Positions 27,489-36,808 of a DNA stretch of 64,000 nt are shown one piece after another. This DNA is from Sphingopyxis sp. (GTDB lineage: Bacteria > Pseudomonadota > Alphaproteobacteria > Sphingomonadales > Sphingomonadaceae): assembly GCA_030148985.1 (NCBI GenBank), contig JASBSJ010000039.1, positions 1 through 64,000 on the forward strand, in the 5' to 3' direction. Each line of letters opens with the position of its first letter. Position 1 is the first letter of the stretch. The notes beneath the pieces are model-generated. The model did not search any database. It had not been told where the DNA came from and saw only the letters and a program-made list of their open reading frames with translations. Both the position numbers and the translations under genes were made by a program.

Positions 27489-28801
27489 CCCGACTTCAGC
27501 TCGGCCTTCAGCCGCAAGCTGGCGCGCCAGAAGAAGAAGGCGGGGATCAGCCCGAGCCATGCCGCGCCATAGAGGGCGTAGCGCACGCTCTCTTGCCCAT
27601 AGGCCGGCGCAAGCAAGTCGGACAGCACCCCGAATAAGAGGGGCCCGAAGCCCAGCCCGATCAGATTCTGCCCGAACAGCATGATCGACGCCGCGACGGC
27701 GCGCGCTTGCGGCCGCACAAGCCCTTGCACACAGCCATAGGCGGGACCGTAATAGGCCGAATTGAGGATCGTCGGTACGATCAGCAGCGCGACCGCGACC
27801 AGCCAATTCTCCATATAATAGCCAAGGAACAGGATCGGCGCCGCCACCGCCATGCCATAAGCGGGAACGGTCAGTATATGCTTCTTGTCGCGCTTGCCGA
27901 ACACATCGGCCATCTTGCCGCCAAACCAGGTGCCGAACACGCCGGCGAGGCCGAGCACGGCCGCCATCGACACCCCCGCCTCGGTCGTCGACAGGCCGTG
28001 GCTGCGGATGAAATAGCTGATCGTCCACAGCGCCTTGCCATAGCCGAGGAAGGCGGTGATCGACGCGGCGATCAGGATGTAGATAAAGGCGCGCGAGGCG
28101 AAAATCTCCTTCATCGCCTCGCCGGTCGACATCCGCACCACGGCGGCGGCGGTCGCGGCCGCCTCGGCCGTGCGGCGGTGCCGCGGCTCGCGCATCACCA
28201 GCAGCACGATCAGCGCGAGGAGCAGGCCCGGCGCGCCGACGAGCATCAGCGCGATGCGCCAGCCGTACAAATCGTTGACGATGCCGCCAATAATCAGCCC
28301 AAGCAGCGATCCGATCGGCACCCCCATGCCGTAAAAGGCGATGGCGGACGAGCGTTTCTCTGCGGGCACGCTGTCGGTGATGAGCGAATGCGCAGCGGGC
28401 GTGCAGCCCGCCTCACCCACGCCGACCCCGATGCGCGCGAAGAGCAATTGCACGAAATTCTGCGCGAGGCCGCACACCGCGGTCATTGCCGACCACACAG
28501 CGAGCGCGGCGGCGATCAGCCGGACGCGGTTCGTCCCGTCCTTGTCGGCATAGCGCGCGATCGGAATGCCGAGCACGGCATAGAAGAACGCAAAGGCCGG
28601 ACCCACAAGGAGCCCCAACTGTGTATCGGACAGGCCAAGATCAGCCTTGATCGGCTCGGCAAGGATGTTGACGATCTGCCGGTCGAGGAAATTGAAGATA
28701 TAGACGATCAGCAACAGCCACAGCATCGTCCGCGTCTGCGCGGCGGCACTGTCGGCGGGGGGCGACCCAAGCCCCGCGGCAAGCGCAGGTTTTTCGTTCA
28801 T
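27485..28801 (-). CDS. MFS transporter, spinster-like
   Basis: A 438-residue protein with about 12 membrane helices. The N-terminal FNFLDRQIVNILAEPIKADL and GPAFAFFYAVLGIPIARYAD (the MFS loop 2-3 signature region) are typical of the spinster (Spns) group. The middle has an Ala-rich cytoplasmic loop (TAEAAATAAAVVRMS). The substrate is unknown. The ATG at 28801 has GGAG six bases upstream; the Met three bases earlier (28804) is less well placed. Confidence 0.88.
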   Translation of the reverse strand: MNEKPALAAGLGSPPADSAAAQTRTMLWLLLIVYIFNFLDRQIVNILAEPIKADLGLSDTQLGLLVGPAFAFFYAVLGIPIARYADKDGTNRVRLIAAALAVWSAMTAVCGLAQNFVQLLFARIGVGVGEAGCTPAAHSLITDSVPAEKRSSAIAFYGMGVPIGSLLGLIIGGIVNDLYGWRIALMLVGAPGLLLALIVLLVMREPRHRRTAEAAATAAAVVRMSTGEAMKEIFASRAFIYILIAASITAFLGYGKALWTISYFIRSHGLSTTEAGVSMAAVLGLAGVFGTWFGGKMADVFGKRDKKHILTVPAYGMAVAAPILFLGYYMENWLVAVALLIVPTILNSAYYGPAYGCVQGLVRPQARAVAASIMLFGQNLIGLGFGPLLFGVLSDLLAPAYGQESVRYALYGAAWLGLIPAFFFWRASLRLKAELKSG

Positions 28802-29189
28802 CATTCTCTCCCGACGGCGAAAGGTGCAGGGGGCGCCTGCCCCTGTCAATGCCGCTGCGACGCGATGAAAATGGCGGTTTGCAATTGCCGCTACGGCTGC
28901 CAGCCTTCGCTCCATGCAAAAATTTTGTGGCCGTGCTCACCCGCCTCTGCCCCGTCGCGGCGCGGCCGGAAACGGCTGGGTCCGCTTTCGACCGGTAGTT
29001 GCCGTAAGGAAAAGCCAGCCCCTCCTCTTCAGGGGAGGGGCAACGAAGACTTGGCGGCTTGCTGCCTAGTCGTAGTGGGGTGGGGTTTATCGGCGTTGCG
29101 CGAGGCCGATAGACCCCACCCCAACCCCTCCCCTGAAGGGGAGGGGCTTAGGCGACCGCGATGTCAACTCACCACCCCAAAGCCGCCCA
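28802..29189. other. Intergenic region between MFS and SDR genes
   Basis: The 388 bp hold no coding sequence I can support. The first half is the upstream region of the MFS gene, and 29017-29149 is a family C repeat. Confidence 0.7.
29017..29149. repeat. Composite palindromic repeat, family C
   Basis: Terminal blocks CCCCTCCTCTTCAGGGGAGG and CCCTCCCCTGAAGGGGAGGG enclose the one-sided motif (AGACTTGGCGGCTTGCTGCC) and a central GATAAACCCC-like palindrome. It has the same orientation as the 31921 copy, but the one-sided part has drifted more. Confidence 0.85.
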
Positions 29190-29909
29190 TCAAAACCGGA
29201 TCATGATCCGCCGTGCCAGCGCGGGCGAGATGCTGTGGACGAGCTGGAGCATCTTCACCATCCCGGCGTTGACCTCGCTTTTGCCGGTGCGGATACCGCG
29301 GACGATCTCGGCTGCACAGTCGTGCGCGCTCATTTTCTTGCCCGCGCGGCCCGCGGTCATGTTCGTCTCGACGACGGGGGGCAAAGCCTCGATCACGCGG
29401 ACATTGCTGTCTCTCAGCAAGTGACGGATCGCCTGCGTATAGCTGCGCAGCCCCGCCTTGGTCGCGCAATAGATCGATCCGCCCGCGCGCGGCGCGATCG
29501 CAAGGCCCGAGGTGACGTTGACGATCGCCGCCTCTCCCTGTGCGCGCAGCACGGGGAGCAGCCGCGTGCAGAGCGCGATCGGCGCGTCGAGGTTGGTGCG
29601 GATGCAGTGCGCGGCGCTGTCCAGCGTTTCGGGAGTGTCGAGATCATAGTCGCTGCTGACGCCGGCATTGTTGACGAGCAACGCGAGCGGCTTGTCCGCG
29701 ACCCCGGCCACGACCGCGTCGATCCCTGCGGGGGTCGAGAGATCGCCGGCAATCGTCCCGAAACCGAGCGCCGCCATCGCCTGCAATTTTTCCACGGATC
29801 GCCCCGTGACGATGACATTGGCGCCCGCGCCCTTCAATTGCAGCGCGATTTCGCGCCCGATGCCGTCGCTGCCGCCGGTAACCAGTGCGAGTTTTCCAAG
29901 TAAGTTCAT
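29190..29909 (-). CDS. SDR family oxidoreductase (DltE-like)
   Basis: A 239-residue short-chain dehydrogenase. The cofactor motif is TGGSDGIG (11-18), NNAG follows, and the catalytic site is Ser (VTSGLA) and YCATK. PPVVETNM is the usual Pro-rich loop. The C-terminal SISPALARRIMIRF is not a membrane segment. It is closest to the DltE/YbbO-type classical SDRs; the substrate is unknown. The start at 29909 is set by the Rossmann fold; the extension to 29957 is unrelated. It diverges from uvrC, with 71 bp between starts. Confidence 0.82.
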   Translation of the reverse strand: MNLLGKLALVTGGSDGIGREIALQLKGAGANVIVTGRSVEKLQAMAALGFGTIAGDLSTPAGIDAVVAGVADKPLALLVNNAGVSSDYDLDTPETLDSAAHCIRTNLDAPIALCTRLLPVLRAQGEAAIVNVTSGLAIAPRAGGSIYCATKAGLRSYTQAIRHLLRDSNVRVIEALPPVVETNMTAGRAGKKMSAHDCAAEIVRGIRTGKSEVNAGMVKMLQLVHSISPALARRIMIRF

Positions 29910-29980
29910 GCGACCCCTCCCATGCGCTTTTACCGCGCACACTATGGCGGCTCGCATCGCCTTCGCCTACATGCAAAATC

Positions 29981-31915
29981 ATGGTTCGCCCCAACGCTCC
30001 CGACCGATTCAACGAAGAGAAGGCCACCTATGTCGTCCGCGGCGGCGGCGAGGAGGGCGACAAGCCCGACCTCGAACGCGGGGCCGAGGCGATCCGCAGC
30101 GTGGTGCGCAAGCTGCCGACCCGTCCGGGCGTCTACCGGATGCTCGATGCGCGCGGCGACGTGCTCTATGTGGGCACGGCGCGCGCGCTCAGGAACCGCG
30201 TCACCAACTATACGCAGGTTGCGCGGCTGCCGCAGCGGTTGCAGCGCATGGTGTCGCAGACGCGCGCGATGGAGATCGTCACCACGAACAGCGAGGCCGA
30301 GGCCTTGCTGCTCGAGGCGCAGCTCATCAAGCGCTACCGCCCGCCGTACAACGTCCTGCTGCGCGACGACAAAAGCTTTCCCTTCATCCTGCTGCGCACC
30401 GACCATGATTTCCCGCGCGTGCAGAAGCATCGCGGCGCGCGGCGCGCCAAGGGACGCTATTATGGGCCGTTCGCGAGCGCGGGGTCGGTCGCGCGCACGC
30501 TCAACGCGCTGCAAAAGACCTTCCTCTTGCGCAGCTGCACCGACAGCTTCTTTGCCAACCGCTCGCGCCCGTGCCTGCTCTATCAGATTCGCCGCTGTTC
30601 GGCGCCGTGCGTCGATCGCATCTCGAAGGAGGATTATGCCGGGCTGGTGAGCGACGCGCAGGACTTTCTGGAGGGCCGCTCGACCGCCGTGCAGAAACGG
30701 CTTGGTGAAGCGATGACCAAGGCGGCCGATGCGATGGATTTCGAGCAGGCGGCGGTGCTGCGCGACCGGCTGAAGGCGCTGACCTTCATTCAGGGCAGCC
30801 AGTCGGTCCATGCCGACGGGCTGGGCGATGCCGATGTCTTTGCGCTCGCGGCGAAAGGCGGACAGCTGTGCATTGCGGGCTTCTTCATCCGCGGCGGGCA
30901 GAATTGGGGGCATCGCAGCTTTTTTCCCGCGCATGTCGCGGGCGTGCCCGAGGCGGAGGTGATGGCGAGCTTCCTCATGCAATTTTACGAAGGCGTGCCA
31001 CCGCCGAAGCTAATCCTCGTCGATCGCGAACCCGAAGAGAACGCGCTGCTCGCCGAGGCGCTTGGTGAGACGGCAGGGCGTCGGGTCGAGATCAGCGTGC
31101 CGCAGCGCGGCAACCGCAGGCGCCTGCTCGATCAGGCGGTGCGCAACGCGGGCGAGGAACTCGACCGACGGCTCGCCGAGAGCAGCAGCCAGGCGAAGCT
31201 GGGGCGCGAGCTGGCCGATCTGTTCGATCTCGAAAATCCGCCGCAGCGGATCGAGATTTACGATAACAGCCATATTCAGGGGACGAATGCCCTGGGCGCG
31301 ATGGTCGTCGCGGGGCCCGATGGCTGGATCAAGGGCGCGTACCGCAAATTCAACATCAAGCGCGCGGAGACGCAGCCGGGCGACGATTTCGCGATGATGC
31401 GCGAGGTGTTCCAGCGCCGTTTTGCGCGCGCGATGGAGGAAGACCCGGAGCGGACGAAGGGCGAATGGCCCGACCTTGTGCTGATCGACGGCGGCAAGGG
31501 GCAGGTCTCGGCCGCGGGCGCGGTGCTCGCCGAGCTGGGGATCGACGATCTGACTTATGTGGGCGTGGCCAAGGGGTCGGACCGCAACGCGGGGCGCGAG
31601 ACTTTTTACCTGCCCGACGGGCGCGAGTTCACGCTGCCGACGAACAATGCGGTGCTCTTCTATATCCAACGATTGCGCGACGAGGCGCACCGTTTCGCGA
31701 TCGGTGCGCACCGCGCGAAGCGCGCGAAGGCGATGGGATCGTCGCCGCTCGACGAGGTTCCCGGTATCGGCCCGGCGCGCAAAAAGGCGCTGCTGATGCA
31801 CTTCGGCACCGCGCGCGCGATCAAGGGGGCGAGTCTGGAGGATTTGCAGAAGGCGCCGGGGGTGAGCGCGGCGGTGGCGCAGGCGGTGTATGATTTTTAC
31901 AATCCGGGGGGATGA
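29981..31915 (+). CDS. uvrC: UvrABC excinuclease subunit C
   Basis: A 644-residue nucleotide-excision-repair nuclease that makes the 3' and 5' incisions around lesions. It has a GIY-YIG domain (RPGVYRMLDARGDVLYVGTA, about residues 48-67), a UVR helix (EAMTKAADAMDFEQAAVLRD), an RNase H-like C-terminal nuclease domain (EIYDNSHIQGTNALGAMVVA, LVLIDGGKGQVSAA) and a terminal HhH pair (DEVPGIGPARKKALLMHF). The length is normal. The start MVRPNAPDRF (29981) is preferred to 29885, which overlaps the divergent SDR start. A family C repeat follows. Confidence 0.96.
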   Translation: MVRPNAPDRFNEEKATYVVRGGGEEGDKPDLERGAEAIRSVVRKLPTRPGVYRMLDARGDVLYVGTARALRNRVTNYTQVARLPQRLQRMVSQTRAMEIVTTNSEAEALLLEAQLIKRYRPPYNVLLRDDKSFPFILLRTDHDFPRVQKHRGARRAKGRYYGPFASAGSVARTLNALQKTFLLRSCTDSFFANRSRPCLLYQIRRCSAPCVDRISKEDYAGLVSDAQDFLEGRSTAVQKRLGEAMTKAADAMDFEQAAVLRDRLKALTFIQGSQSVHADGLGDADVFALAAKGGQLCIAGFFIRGGQNWGHRSFFPAHVAGVPEAEVMASFLMQFYEGVPPPKLILVDREPEENALLAEALGETAGRRVEISVPQRGNRRRLLDQAVRNAGEELDRRLAESSSQAKLGRELADLFDLENPPQRIEIYDNSHIQGTNALGAMVVAGPDGWIKGAYRKFNIKRAETQPGDDFAMMREVFQRRFARAMEEDPERTKGEWPDLVLIDGGKGQVSAAGAVLAELGIDDLTYVGVAKGSDRNAGRETFYLPDGREFTLPTNNAVLFYIQRLRDEAHRFAIGAHRAKRAKAMGSSPLDEVPGIGPARKKALLMHFGTARAIKGASLEDLQKAPGVSAAVAQAVYDFYNPGG

Positions 31916-31920
31916 AGATT

Positions 31921-32051
31921 AAGCCCCTCCCCTTCAGGGGAGGGCAGCGAGACTTGCGAACTTGTTCGCTAGTCGCAGCGGGTGGGGTCCATCGCCCTTG
32001 CGCAAGGCCGATGGACCCCACCCCAACCCCTCCCCTGAAGGGGAGGGGCTT
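31921..32051. repeat. Composite palindromic repeat, family C
   Basis: Terminal hairpins CCCCTCCCCTTCAGGGGAGG and CCTCCCCTGAAGGGGAGGGG flank the one-sided motif GCGAGACTTGCGAACTTGTT and the central palindrome GGGTCCATCGCCCTTGCGCA with its partner. It begins five bases after the uvrC stop and ends 19 bases before the thioesterase start. Confidence 0.9.
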
Positions 32052-32070
32052 GAGAAGGAAAGGACGATCT

Positions 32071-32463
32071 ATGGATTTCGCCGCCACCATGCCGCTTGCG
32101 GGCACGCTCGGTGTCACAATCGACGAAGGCAGCAAGGATCGCGTCGCGGGGAAACTTCCGGTGCGCCCCGAAATCTGCACCGCGGGCAACATCGTCCATG
32201 GCGGCGCGATCATGGCCTTCGCCGATTGTCTTGGCGCGGTCGGCGCCTTCCTGACGCTGCCTGAGGGCGCGAGCGGGACGACGACGATCGAGAGCAAGAC
32301 CAATTTCCTCGGCGGCGGGCCTGTCGGTTCGGTGCTGGTGGGCGAGGCGACGCCGGTGAAGATCGGCAAGCGCCTGTCGGTGTGGCAGACGCGCATCCGT
32401 ACCGAAGCGGGCGCCGATGTTGCGCTGGTGACGCAAACGCAGCTGGTGCTTTGGCCAGCCTGA
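32071..32463 (+). CDS. PaaI-type hotdog thioesterase
   Basis: A 130-residue hotdog-fold protein. [20 protein letters not shown] is the HGG-x-x-x-x-x-D core of PaaI-like acyl-CoA thioesterases, followed by [11 protein letters not shown]. It hydrolyses an acyl- or aroyl-CoA; which one is unclear. The ATG follows GAAAGGACGATCT. The stop overlaps the recO start region (TTG at 32451), so the two are probably translated together. A second hotdog protein is at 41205. Confidence 0.87.
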   Translation: MDFAATMPLAGTLGVTIDEGSKDRVAGKLPVRPEICTAGNIVHGGAIMAFADCLGAVGAFLTLPEGASGTTTIESKTNFLGGGPVGSVLVGEATPVKIGKRLSVWQTRIRTEAGADVALVTQTQLVLWPA

Positions 32464-33203
32464 GCGCCGATGCCATCGTCTGCGCGGTGCGCGCGCATGG
32501 CGAGCATGGCGCGATCCTGCGCGCGCTGACGCACGAGGCGGGGCTGGTGGCAGGCTATGTCCGCGGCGGGCGGTCGCGGCGGCTGCGGCCCATATTGGTG
32601 CCGGGCAATCGCGTCGCGCTGGAGCTGCGTTCGCGCACCGAAGAGCAGCTTGGCGGCGCGACGGTCGAGCTGCTGGAAAGCCGCGCGCCCTTGCTCGCCG
32701 AACCGCTGGCGGCGGCGGCAATCGACTGGGTGACCAGCCTGACCGCGGCGACCCTGCCCGAAGCGCAGCCCTATCCGGCGCTTTATGCGGTGCTGTCGGC
32801 GGTGCTGGAAGCCATCGGCGTCGCGCCCTCGGCGCGGCAATGGGCGCTCGCGCTTGGTCGTTACGAGCTGTTGCTGCTCGCCGAACTGGGGTTCGGGCTG
32901 GACCTGGGCGAATGCGTGGCGACGGGCACGCGCGACGATCTGGCGTTCGTCAGCCCCAAGAGCGGCGGCGCGGTCAGCGCGGCCGCCGCGGCGGGATATG
33001 AAAGCCGCTTGCTTCGCCTGCCGCCTTTCATGCTGGGGGACGGGGCCGACATGGCTGCCGCCGATCCTTCGATGGCCGATATACTCGATTTTCTGGCGAT
33101 CACCGGGCATTTCATCGACCGCGACCTGCTCGACGGGCGCAACCGCGACTTGGCGGGCGTAAGGCAAAGATTGATCGACCGGCTGGGCAGGGCGGTTGCG
33201 TGA
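32451..33203 (+). CDS. recO: DNA repair protein RecO
   Basis: About 250 residues. The N-terminal OB fold has [20 protein letters not shown] and [20 protein letters not shown], typical of alphaproteobacterial RecO; the C-terminal helical domain follows ([18 protein letters not shown]). RecO loads RecA on SSB-coated DNA with RecR and RecF. There is no ATG near the conserved N-terminus in this frame; TTG 32451 (or CTG 32460) is the likely start, 13 bp inside the thioesterase gene. The Cys zinc ligands of other RecO proteins are not evident. Confidence 0.88.
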   Translation: MASLSADAIVCAVRAHGEHGAILRALTHEAGLVAGYVRGGRSRRLRPILVPGNRVALELRSRTEEQLGGATVELLESRAPLLAEPLAAAAIDWVTSLTAATLPEAQPYPALYAVLSAVLEAIGVAPSARQWALALGRYELLLLAELGFGLDLGECVATGTRDDLAFVSPKSGGAVSAAAAAGYESRLLRLPPFMLGDGADMAAADPSMADILDFLAITGHFIDRDLLDGRNRDLAGVRQRLIDRLGRAVA

Positions 33204-33251
33204 ACCGATGCCGCTGTCTAAGCGGCGGGCGAGACACGAAAGGGTGACGCG

Positions 33252-34298
33252 TTGAAAATCCTGCTGCTGGCTGGCGATGGTATCGGTCCGGAAATCATGG
33301 CGGAGGCCGAGAAGCTGCTCGCCGCGCTCGCGCTGCCGGTGACGCTCGACCGCGCGCTGGTCGGCGGCGCGGCCTATGCGGCGACCGGCCATCCGCTGCC
33401 CGCGGAAACGCTGGCCAAAGCGAAGGCGGCCGATGCGATCCTGTTCGGCGCGGTTGGCGATCCGCAGTTCGATACGGTCGAGCGCCATTTGCGGCCCGAA
33501 CAGGCGATCCTGGGCCTTCGCGCCGAGCTGGGCCTGTTCGCGAACCTGCGCCCTGCAAAGCTGTTCGCCGGACTGGAGGACAGTTCGGCGCTGCGCCCCG
33601 AAGTCGCGTCGGCAATCGACCTGCTGATCGTCCGCGAACTCAACGGCGACGTCTATTTCGGCGAAAAGGGCACGCGCACGACGGATAGCGGCGAGCGGCA
33701 GGGCTATGACATCATGTCGTACAGCGAAAGCGAAGTGCGGCGCATTGCCCATGTCGCGTTCAAGGCGGCGCAAGGGCGTAACGGACGGCTTTGCTCGGTC
33801 GACAAGGCGAATGTGCTCGAAACCTCGCAGTTGTGGCGCGACGTGGTGATCGAGGTGGCCGCCAACTATCCCGACGTGGCGCTGACCCATATGTATGTCG
33901 ACAATGCCGCGATGCAGCTGGTGCGCAATCCGGGGCAGTTCGATGTCGTCGTCACCGGCAATTTGTTCGGCGACATTCTTTCGGATCAGGCATCGATGTG
34001 CGTCGGCTCGATCGGGCTGCTCGCGTCGGCGTCGCTGGGCGAAGGCACGCGGGGGTTGTATGAGCCGATCCACGGCAGCGCGCCCGACATCGCGGGGAAG
34101 GGCATCGCTAATCCGCTGGCGATGATCTTGTCGCTCGCGATGCTGCTCCGCCATTCGGGGGGCGACGAGGCGAATGCGGCGCGGATCGAGGCGGCGGTGG
34201 CGCGCGTGCTCGCCGACGGCTGCCGCGGCGCCGACCTGGGCGGGACGATGGGCACGGCGGCATTGGGCGATGCGGTTGTGTCGGCTTTGAACGGATAG
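33252..34298 (+). CDS. leuB: 3-isopropylmalate dehydrogenase
   Basis: A 348-residue NAD-dependent beta-decarboxylating dehydrogenase of leucine synthesis. Standard motifs are [48 protein letters not shown] and [10 protein letters not shown], plus the C-terminal [20 protein letters not shown]. The length is near 350, as expected. The start is TTG (33252) with AAAGGGTGACGCG upstream, since no in-frame ATG exists before the conserved [10 protein letters not shown]. metZ follows six bases later, so this is an operon with metZ. Confidence 0.96.
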   Translation: MKILLLAGDGIGPEIMAEAEKLLAALALPVTLDRALVGGAAYAATGHPLPAETLAKAKAADAILFGAVGDPQFDTVERHLRPEQAILGLRAELGLFANLRPAKLFAGLEDSSALRPEVASAIDLLIVRELNGDVYFGEKGTRTTDSGERQGYDIMSYSESEVRRIAHVAFKAAQGRNGRLCSVDKANVLETSQLWRDVVIEVAANYPDVALTHMYVDNAAMQLVRNPGQFDVVVTGNLFGDILSDQASMCVGSIGLLASASLGEGTRGLYEPIHGSAPDIAGKGIANPLAMILSLAMLLRHSGGDEANAARIEAAVARVLADGCRGADLGGTMGTAALGDAVVSALNG

Positions 34299-34303
34299 GG
34301 CAG

Positions 34304-35509
34304 ATGAAGAAAACGACGGGTCTGGACCGCAGCAAGACGAAAAACTGGCATCCCGCGACGCAGGCGGTGCGCGGCGGGACGTGGCGCAGCGAGCATGGCG
34401 AGACGTCGGAGGCGCTCTTCCTGACATCGGGCTATACCTATGACAGCGCCGAGGAAGTCGCCGCGCGCTTCGCCGGCGAGGCGCAGGGCATGACCTATTC
34501 ACGGCTCCAGAACCCGACCGTGGCGATGCTGGAGGAGCGCATCGCGCTGATGGAGGGCGCCGAGGCGTGCCGGACGCAGGCGACGGGGATGGCCGCGATG
34601 ACCACCGCGCTGCTCTGCCAATTGTCGGCGGGCGACCATATTGTCGCGGCGAAGGCGGCATTCGGGTCGTGCCGCTGGCTGATCGACCATCTCTGCCCGC
34701 GCTTCGGCATCGAGACCACCGTCATCGACGGCCGCGACAATGATGCGTGGGAACGGGCGATCCGGGCGAACACCAAGGTGTTTTTCTTCGAGACCCCGGC
34801 CAATCCGACGATGGATATTGTCGATATGCGGCATGTGTGCGCGCTGGCCAGGGCACATGGCATTACGACCGTGGTCGACAATGCCTTCGCCACCGCGGCG
34901 CTCCAGCGGCCGATGGATTTCGGCGCCGACGTCGTCGCCTATTCGGCGACCAAGCTGATGGAGGGGCAAGGGCGCGTGCTCGCGGGGGCGGTGTGCGGGA
35001 CCGAAAAGTTCATCAACGAGGTGCTGCTGCCCTTTCAGCGCAACACCGGGCCGAACCTGTCGCCCTTCAACGCATGGGTGGTGATGAAGGGTCTGGAGAC
35101 GCTCGACCTGCGCGCGCGGCGGCAGTCGGAGAATGCGCTGACCGTCGGAAAATTCGTCGAAGGCCGTGTGCCGCGCATCCTTCATCCGGGCCTGGCGAGT
35201 CACCCGCAGCATAATCTGGCGAAAAGCCAGATGGACGATTGCGGGCCGATCTTTTCCTTCATCCTCGAAGGGCGCGAACAGGCGATGGGGCTGCTCAACG
35301 CGCTCGAACTCGTCGATATTTCCAACAATATCGGCGATTCGCGCAGCCTTTGCTGCCACCCGGCATCGACCACCCATTACAGCGTCAGCGCCGAAGCGCG
35401 CGCCGACATGGGCGTGGTCGAGGGAATGCTGCGCATCAATATCGGTCTGGAAGACCCGCGCGACATCATCGCCGATCTGGACCAGGCATTGACCAGGGTC
35501 GGGCTTTAG
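34304..35509 (+). CDS. metZ: O-succinylhomoserine sulfhydrylase
   Basis: A 401-residue PLP enzyme of the Cys/Met metabolism family that makes homocysteine directly from an O-acylhomoserine and sulfide. The PLP lysine lies in VVAYSATKLMEGQGRVLAGA; YSRLQNPTVAMLEERIALME and GLEDPRDIIADLDQAL are typical of MetZ. MetZ versus MetB/MetC cannot be proven by motif alone, but the ATQAVRGGTWRSEHGETSEA N-terminus fits MetZ. It sits between leuB and apaG, a common sphingomonad order (memory, unverified). Confidence 0.92.
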   Translation: MKKTTGLDRSKTKNWHPATQAVRGGTWRSEHGETSEALFLTSGYTYDSAEEVAARFAGEAQGMTYSRLQNPTVAMLEERIALMEGAEACRTQATGMAAMTTALLCQLSAGDHIVAAKAAFGSCRWLIDHLCPRFGIETTVIDGRDNDAWERAIRANTKVFFFETPANPTMDIVDMRHVCALARAHGITTVVDNAFATAALQRPMDFGADVVAYSATKLMEGQGRVLAGAVCGTEKFINEVLLPFQRNTGPNLSPFNAWVVMKGLETLDLRARRQSENALTVGKFVEGRVPRILHPGLASHPQHNLAKSQMDDCGPIFSFILEGREQAMGLLNALELVDISNNIGDSRSLCCHPASTTHYSVSAEARADMGVVEGMLRINIGLEDPRDIIADLDQALTRVGL

Positions 35510-35527
35510 GAGACATCTGGCGCCGCA

Positions 35528-35929
35528 ATGATCGACTCCTTCTTCCCCTTTTCGGCGACAACCGGATCCGTGACCGTGCGCGTGGCGGTAAGCTATCTGC
35601 CCGAACAGTCGCACCCGGCGCTCGGCCGCTGGTTCTGGGCTTATCATGTCCGCGTCGAAAACCACGGGGACACCGCGGTACAGCTGCTCTCGCGCCACTG
35701 GCAGATCAGCGACGCGCGCGGGCAGGTGAGCGAGGTCGAGGGCGAGGGCGTCGTCGGCGAACAGCCGCTGATCGGCGCAGGCGGCGCCTATGACTATGTC
35801 TCGGGTTGCCCGCTGCCGACGCCCGAAGGGTCGATGGTCGGCAGCTATACGATGGAAATGAGCGACGGGTCGCAGATGCTCGTCGCGATCCCGCACTTCC
35901 CGCTCGTGGCGCCTGCGACCGCGTCATGA
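35528..35929 (+). CDS. apaG: ApaG protein
   Basis: A 133-residue fibronectin-III-like beta protein. VRVAVSYLPEQSHPALGRWF, AYHVRVENHGDTAVQLLSRH and GEGVVGEQPLIGAGGAYDYV and the SGCPLPTPEGSMVGSYTMEM segment are conserved ApaG features. In enterobacteria it is linked to apaH and Co/Mg resistance, but its molecular role is not settled. The distance from metZ is 18 bp. The stop overlaps the LysR start (ATGA). Confidence 0.93.
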   Translation: MIDSFFPFSATTGSVTVRVAVSYLPEQSHPALGRWFWAYHVRVENHGDTAVQLLSRHWQISDARGQVSEVEGEGVVGEQPLIGAGGAYDYVSGCPLPTPEGSMVGSYTMEMSDGSQMLVAIPHFPLVAPATAS

Positions 35930-36717
35930 AACGCACGCACCTGCCCCTCAACGCGCTCCGCGTCTTCGACGCCGCTGCCCGGCATTTGAGCTTCACGCGC
36001 GCCGCCGACGAGCTGGCGGTGACGCCCGCGGCGGTGGGGCAACAGATCCGCGCGCTGGAGGATATGCTCGGCGTCGTGCTGTTCCGCCGCACTCCCAAGG
36101 GGCTGGAACTGACGGGCGAAGCGCAGGCGGGGCTCGACGCGCTGCGGCAGGGATTCTTACAGTTCGAGGAATCGGTGCGCGCGATGCAGGCGGGACAGTC
36201 GTCGCAATCGCTGACGATCGCCGCGCCGCGCGACCTGACCGCCAAATGGCTGGCGCCGCGGCTTGCGCGCTACAGCCAGCAGGCGCCCGATGTGCGCTTC
36301 ACCTTGGTGTCGGCCGATACGGGGATCGATTTCACCGAAGCCAACCTCGACCTTGCGATCTTCTGGACCGACGGAGCGGGCGAGCATGAGGGCGTGGCGC
36401 TGTCCGAGCCGCTCATGGTGACCGTCGCGGGGCCGGGGGCGGGCAGCGACACACGCATCGCCTGGCCCGGCTGTCCGGTTGCCGACGGCGAGCCCGCGCT
36501 GCGACTGGGCGACGCGGGCCTGGCGATCGACGCTGCCGCTAACGGGCTGGGTCACGCCAATGTCCCCGCTATGCTTGCCGAGAGCGACATCGCCGCGGGC
36601 CGCGTGCGGCAAGTGGGTGAAGTGGTGCCGGTCAAGCGCGGCTATTGGCTGGTGGCGCCGACGCCGCAATGGCGGCAGGCGAAGGTCAAGGCGCTGGTTG
36701 CGGCGTTGACGGCTTAG
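35926..36717 (+). CDS. LysR-type transcriptional regulator (GcvA-like)
   Basis: A 263-residue regulator. The N-terminal winged helix-turn-helix (LPLNALRVFDAAARHLSFTR, AVTPAAVGQQIRALEDML) is of the GcvA/AmpR group. The C-terminal effector domain is shorter than the usual 200 residues, though with the normal PRDLTAKWLAPRLARYSQQA. It is translationally coupled to apaG (ATGA), so it may act in amino-acid or sulfur metabolism, but the target is unknown. It is next to a beta-lactamase-like gene on the opposite strand; the AmpR-like N-terminus is suggestive, but the genes are convergent, not divergent as in ampR-ampC. Confidence 0.88.
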   Translation: MKRTHLPLNALRVFDAAARHLSFTRAADELAVTPAAVGQQIRALEDMLGVVLFRRTPKGLELTGEAQAGLDALRQGFLQFEESVRAMQAGQSSQSLTIAAPRDLTAKWLAPRLARYSQQAPDVRFTLVSADTGIDFTEANLDLAIFWTDGAGEHEGVALSEPLMVTVAGPGAGSDTRIAWPGCPVADGEPALRLGDAGLAIDAAANGLGHANVPAMLAESDIAAGRVRQVGEVVPVKRGYWLVAPTPQWRQAKVKALVAALTA

Positions 36718-36723
36718 CCTTGG

Positions 36724-36801
36724 CGTCGCCCCCGCGGAGGCGGGGGCCGCTGGCAACCTTGCGCTACATCGATAGCGGCCCCCGCCTCCGCGGGGGCGAC
36801 G
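36724..36801. repeat. Palindromic repeat, family A
   Basis: Arms CGTCGCCCCCGCGGAGGCGG and CCGCCTCCGCGGGGGCGACG are perfect reverse complements, extended inward to CCGCT/AGCGG. It lies between the convergent lysR-type gene and beta-lactamase-like gene. Its left arm is identical to that of the copy inside pdhB. Confidence 0.92.
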
Positions 36802-36808
36802 CACTGGA

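Noticed and set aside
31821-34661. Antisense open frame of 946 codons across uvrC-metZ
   Set aside because: It runs through several well-identified plus-strand genes and a repeat, and its product has no recognisable domain. Composition fits a shadow frame.
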